Source of the DNA: DASZYF01 sp035545535
GTDB lineage: Bacteria; Actinomycetota; Actinomycetes; Mycobacteriales; CAJCIY01
DNA length: 8,152 nucleotides
Reading direction: 5' to 3'
NCBI GenBank assembly: GCA_035545535.1
Contig: DASZYF010000221.1
Span: 1 to 8,152, forward strand
The notes beneath the pieces are model-generated. The model saw only the letters and a list, made by a program, of their open reading frames with translations, was not told the DNA's origin and searched no databases. The position numbers were made by a program, and so were the translations under genes. Positions 5,564 to 8,152 of the stretch are shown here, one piece after another. Position 1 is the stretch's first letter. Each line of letters begins with the position of its first letter.

Positions 5564-5570
5564 TCCTCCT
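5564..5570 (-). promoter_or_regulatory. Strong Shine-Dalgarno sequence of the hemerythrin gene
   Basis: On the minus strand this reads AGGAGGA, six bases before the ATG at 5557-5555. It is the best ribosome site in the window and suggests efficient translation. It contrasts with the leaderless genes nearby. Confidence 0.8.
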
Positions 5571-5618
5571 AGGACCCGGTCACACCCACGCTCCCCGCGC
5601 CGGCCCGCCCTCAACCGT

Positions 5619-5741
5619 CGACATCGGCGTTGTGGCAGTTCTGAAGCCCGCAGATGCGCCACAAGTCCGATCTCGGCCCAAGGCCGACATCGGGGATGTG
5701 GCAGATGGGAGGGCTCCGAAGCAGCCACATCGCCGATCTCG
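5619..5741. repeat. Palindromic repeat array, four copies of ATCGGNNWTGTGGC, 66-bp period
   Basis: The 14-base motif ATCGGNNWTGTGGC occurs at 5623-5636 (+), 5658-5671 (-), 5689-5702 (+) and 5724-5737 (-). The unit repeats every 66 bp. Each +/- pair encloses exactly 21 bases, so 5619-5675 and 5685-5741 can form two similar hairpins (12/14 and 13/14 pairs in the core stem). Alternatively, copies 2 and 3 pair with each other (5658-5702), including a nearly perfect 12-bp stem with a CAA loop. It lies between the starts of two divergent genes, so it is not a terminator for either. The alternating orientation resembles REP/BIME-type elements. Confidence 0.75.
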
Positions 5742-5752
5742 AGGGGGTGGGC

Positions 5753-5778
5753 GCGTGCTCGGTGAGGCGCACGGGTAC
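5753..5778 (+). promoter_or_regulatory. Possible stress-sigma (SigB/SigF-like) promoter for the 5822 gene
   Basis: GCGT, 16 bases, GGGTAC (5773-5778) fits the actinobacterial general-stress consensus GNNT-N14-16-GGGTA(C/T). It would give a leader of roughly 35 bases containing the GAGG ribosome site. The -35 part carries little information, so this is a weak call. Confidence 0.3.
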
Positions 5779-5821
5779 ACAGCGTTCTGCACCTACCTGA
5801 CCCGACCACGACGAGGCGACG

Positions 5822-6268
5822 ATGCTGGTGGAGCCCTCCGCGACCGCGCCGGTCCGCGCCCCTCGCCCGCAGGTGTTCACCGCCGACATCCGGCCCGCCG
5901 TCACGCTCGCGGTCGCCGACACCCGCAAGCTGCTCACCGGCCTGGGCAACGACGACGTGCGCCGCGGCGGGGTGTGGGAGGTGCGGCCGGGGCAGTGGCG
6001 CCGCTACAGCGAGCCGTGGACGGCAGAGGGCGACCGTGACGCGCACCTCATCGGCACCGTGCACTGCCTCTACGACAAGCCCACCCGCTACATGACCACG
6101 CTCTACCGGGCCACCCTCACCGGTCGCGGCGTCATGCAGGGCTGGACCTTCGACGCGCTCCTCGAGGACGTGCTGTGGCACGGCGGCCTGACGCTCGGCG
6201 ACTGCGCGCGCGTCGACATCGCGTCCGCGCCGCGCGTCTACGCGGAGCCGGTCATCCGCCTGCCCTGA
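5822..6268 (+). CDS. Hypothetical protein, 148 residues, unrecognised
   Basis: I do not recognise this family. The protein is soluble, with no signal peptide or membrane segment. After a Pro-rich start (residues 8-18) it has a mixed alpha/beta composition: a helix-like VADTRKLLTGL, then several Trp residues (GVWEVRPGQWRRYSEPW), strands HLIGTVHCLY and MTTLYRATLTG, a GWTFDALLEDVLW helix, and a final DIASAPRVY strand. The Trp/Tyr-rich centre suggests a ligand or protein-binding surface, but no catalytic motif is evident. GAGG at 5813-5816, five bases before the ATG, supports the start, and third-position G/C is high throughout, so it is a real gene. It stands alone: the hemerythrin gene diverges upstream across the repeat array, and a 213-bp gap follows before the protease. 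Confidence 0.8.
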   Translation: MLVEPSATAPVRAPRPQVFTADIRPAVTLAVADTRKLLTGLGNDDVRRGGVWEVRPGQWRRYSEPWTAEGDRDAHLIGTVHCLYDKPTRYMTTLYRATLTGRGVMQGWTFDALLEDVLWHGGLTLGDCARVDIASAPRVYAEPVIRLP

Positions 6269-6403
6269 CCGGCATGTCCGGCTTGCGCGATCACCCTCCG
6301 TCGAACGAGGTCGCCCGCCGTCACCGTGCGTGAGATTCGGCGAAATTCTCGTCCGCGTTCGTCACGCATCGGCGCAACGTCCGACTAGTCCCTACGCCGG
6401 GGC
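6269..6403. other. Non-coding spacer upstream of the protease
   Basis: No gene is seen here. It contains CCGG-CATGT-CCGG just after the 5822 stop codon, a possible weak terminator. It also has an inverted repeat TGCGTGA (6327-6333) / TCACGCA (6362-6368) enclosing a smaller GAGA...TCTC dyad. The distant arms could be regulator half-sites or a 42-base stem-loop. Confidence 0.4.
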
Positions 6404-6481
6404 CATTATCGGATCGGCGGGGTCCGCCGACCCATGGGTATCTGCCGCGCGAAGGCGGCAGCTCACTCCGGGAGACGTTGG
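6404..6481 (+). promoter_or_regulatory. Structured leader of the S8 protease gene
   Basis: CATTAT (6404-6409) is a plausible -10 box. Downstream come a 7-bp hairpin (TCGGCGG, GGT, CCGCCGA; 6414-6430), the palindrome ACCCATGGGT (6430-6439), a second perfect 7-bp hairpin (CTGCCGC, GCGAAG, GCGGCAG; 6442-6461) and the ribosome site GGGAG (6470-6474), seven bases before ATG 6482. This could be an RNA regulatory leader. I could not match it to a known riboswitch class. Confidence 0.4.
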
Positions 6482-8128
6482 ATGAGTCGGCCTCGCGCGG
6501 CGATCTACGGCGGCCTGATCGCGGTCACGTTCTTCTCATACCTGCACATCTCGACCGCGGGTGCGGCCATCCGCACGGCACCCGCGCCGGCGGCCGTCCC
6601 CGCTTCCGACCCGCTCGCCACGGGCGATGTCGTGGTCGGTTGGCGCACCGGGGTGACGGAGACCGACAAGTCCGCTGCGCTGCACGGTCTGGGCGCCTCC
6701 GTGGCCCACCGCATCGACGCCCTGGGCGTGCAGGTGCTGCACGTGCCCGCCGGCGCCGAGGCGCACGTCGTCGCGGCGCTGCTGAAGTCCGGCCGCGTCA
6801 CGTTCGCCGAGCGCGACGCCGTCGTGCACGGCAGCGACGTGACGCCCAACGACCCCTACTGGGCCAAGCAGACCGGAGAGGCGAAGCTGCACGCTCCGGC
6901 GGCGTGGTCGACCTCCACGGGCAGCAGCGCCATCACGGTCGCCGTCCTCGACTCCGGCCTCACCACCTCGCAGGTCGAGTATGCGGGCCGTGTGGTCCCC
7001 GGCTACAACGCGATCACCGGCACCAGCGACGTCACCGACGACAACAGCCACGGCAGCGCCGCGACCAGCATCGCGTTGGCGGCCGGCAACAACGGAACTT
7101 CGATCGCGGGCCTGTGCTGGCAGTGCAAGGTGATGCCGGTGAAGGTGCTCGACGCCAACGCGACCGGCACCGACAGCACGGTCGCCGCCGGCGTCACGTG
7201 GGCCGTCGACCACGGCGCCAAAGTCTTGAACCTCAGCCTCGGTGGCACGAGCACCAGCACCGTGCTGTCCAACGCGATCGCCTACGCCAACAGCCACGGC
7301 GCGCTCGTCGTCGCCGCGGCGGGCAACAACAGCAGCACCGCGCCCTTCTACCCGGCCGCCTACCCCGGTGTCCTGGCCGTCGCGGCTACCGACACGACCG
7401 ACACGCTGTACAGCTACAGCGACTCCGGCTCGTGGGTCGACGTCGCGGCGCCGGGCAGCAACTACGGCGTGTGGCCGAGCGGCAGCGTCTTCTCCTTCGG
7501 CGGCACGTCGTCGGCGTCGCCGGTGGTGGCCGGTCTCGCCGGGCTGCTGTGGTCGGCCGCGCCCACCGCGACGGCGGCCGACATCCAGGCCGCGCTGACG
7601 AGCACCGCGGTGCCGATCAGCGGCGGCACGATCGCGAGCGGCCGGGTCGACGCCGCCGCGGCGATGGCCAAGCTCACCGGCGGTGCGCAGGCCCCCCCGT
7701 CCCCGTCGCCCAGCGCCAGCCCGTCGCCGAGCAGCAGCCCGTCGCCCAGCGCGAGCCCGAGCGTCGCGCCGTCGGCCAGCCCGAGCAGCAGTCCGAGTCC
7801 GAGCCTGAGCCCGAGCCCGAGCAGCAGCCCCAGTGCGAGCCCGAGCAGCAGCACGCCGAGCACCGTCACCACGTCGACCAGCGGCTCCCTGCCGAAGGGC
7901 ACCGCGTCGTCCTCCTACACCACCAGCGGCGGCCCGGCGTCGGTGACGCTCACCTCGTCCTCGTCGAGCCTCACCGTCACCATCACCGCTGGCGGCAAGA
8001 CACTGGCGAGCGGCACCGGCACCGCCGGACTCACGGTCTCGGCCACCGTCCCGTCCGGCAGCTTCACCGTCACGGTCACCGGCGCCAACAAGGCGAAGTA
8101 CGGCATCTCCGTCACCCGCGCCGCCTGA
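6482..8128 (+). CDS. Secreted subtilisin-family (S8) serine protease with Ser/Pro linker
   Basis: A 548-residue exported peptidase. Residues 1-28 are a signal peptide (MSRPRAAIYGG, hydrophobic core, TAGA). About 45-120 is a propeptide resembling those of thermitase/fervidolysin-type enzymes (GDVVVGWRTG, ending near SDVTPNDPYWAKQ). The catalytic domain (about 125-395) shows Asp157 (VAVLDSGL), His190 (NSHGSAATS), oxyanion Asn282 (AAAGNNSS) and Ser343 (GGTSSASPVVAG), so the triad is complete. A CWQC pair precedes the VMPVKVL strand. Residues 407-460 are Ser/Pro linker, and 461-548 is a small Thr/Ser/Val beta domain like pre-peptidase C-terminal domains. It has no LPXTG or C-terminal membrane segment, so release or non-covalent wall attachment is expected. 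An in-frame ATG at 6434 lacks a ribosome site and lies in the leader hairpins; GGGAG supports 6482. Confidence 0.93.
   Translation: MSRPRAAIYGGLIAVTFFSYLHISTAGAAIRTAPAPAAVPASDPLATGDVVVGWRTGVTETDKSAALHGLGASVAHRIDALGVQVLHVPAGAEAHVVAALLKSGRVTFAERDAVVHGSDVTPNDPYWAKQTGEAKLHAPAAWSTSTGSSAITVAVLDSGLTTSQVEYAGRVVPGYNAITGTSDVTDDNSHGSAATSIALAAGNNGTSIAGLCWQCKVMPVKVLDANATGTDSTVAAGVTWAVDHGAKVLNLSLGGTSTSTVLSNAIAYANSHGALVVAAAGNNSSTAPFYPAAYPGVLAVAATDTTDTLYSYSDSGSWVDVAAPGSNYGVWPSGSVFSFGGTSSASPVVAGLAGLLWSAAPTATAADIQAALTSTAVPISGGTIASGRVDAAAAMAKLTGGAQAPPSPSPSASPSPSSSPSPSASPSVAPSASPSSSPSPSLSPSPSSSPSASPSSSTPSTVTTSTSGSLPKGTASSSYTTSGGPASVTLTSSSSSLTVTITAGGKTLASGTGTAGLTVSATVPSGSFTVTVTGANKAKYGISVTRAA
7700..7861 (+). repeat. 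Ser-Pro linker repeat in the protease
   Basis: Repeated AGC/TCG-CCG codons encode residues 407-460. It has the same composition as the stalk of the surface protein at 557-916 but is half its length. It separates the catalytic domain from the C-terminal beta domain. Confidence 0.85.
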
Positions 8129-8142
8129 CGCACCACCGAAGC

Positions 8143-8152
8143 GGGGGGGGGG
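8143..8152. other. Run of ten G at the window end
   Basis: A homopolymer G10 begins 14 bases after the protease stop codon and runs to the last base. It may mark a contig end or a sequencing artefact rather than genuine sequence. Confidence 0.6.

Noticed and set aside
5580..5792. Small minus-strand open frame across the palindromic array
   Set aside because: Its repeated peptide simply mirrors the 66-bp DNA repeat. It has no ribosome site or other coding signal.
5558..6181. Upstream extension of the hemerythrin frame on the minus strand
   Set aside because: The frame is open by chance in GC-rich sequence across the repeat array and the opposite gene. The AGGAGGA site and protein composition put the start at 5557.
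6434..6481. ATG at 6434 as the protease start
   Set aside because: It would put a 16-residue non-hydrophobic extension before the signal peptide and place coding sequence inside the leader hairpins. GGGAG is correctly spaced for 6482 only.

Overview
This is a compact, very GC-rich window with strong G/C preference at third codon positions. Several features point to an actinobacterium (Actinomycetota): an LPXTG-type surface protein, TAGGCT-like -10 boxes placed exactly six bases before GTG/ATG starts, a Lys/Ala-rich histone-like tail, and Ser/Pro-rich secreted proteins. The genus cannot be determined from the sequence. No mobile element, CRISPR array, tRNA or rRNA was seen.

Layout. (1) 2-262 (+): the C-terminal end of a GGDEF diguanylate cyclase, cut by the window edge, with an intact I-site. 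(2) 338-1516 (-): a secreted protein that is probably anchored by sortase, with a 120-residue Ser/Pro stalk and an LPYTG signal. (3) 1763-2920 (+): a PilT-type retraction ATPase, diverging from gene 2. The 246-bp spacer between them holds a regular array of six GTCAC-like pentamers. (4) 2933-3286 (-): a STAS-domain anti-sigma factor antagonist that converges on pilT. The two stop codons lie in opposite arms of one inverted repeat. (5) 3387-4103 (+): a DUF429 protein that seems to lack its usual acidic residues. (6) 4160-4693 (+): a small lipoprotein. (7) 4724-5557 (-): a hemerythrin (HHE) protein with a long basic tail, separated from gene 6 by two back-to-back hairpins. (8) 5822-6268 (+): an unrecognised 148-residue protein. 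The 264-bp spacer before it carries a 66-bp-period array of palindromic repeats. (9) 6482-8128 (+): a secreted subtilisin-family (S8) protease with a Ser/Pro linker and a small C-terminal beta domain, preceded by a structured leader.

How the parts may fit together. Three themes recur: cell-surface or secreted proteins (genes 2, 6, 9), signalling and motility (GGDEF, PilT, STAS), and stress or oxygen/iron handling (hemerythrin). No gene cluster for a complete system is present; pilT in particular stands without any other pilus gene. Most genes look like single transcription units with alternating orientation. The most interesting material is between the genes: the phased GTCAC array, the 5619-5741 palindromic repeat array, and three apparently leaderless starts.
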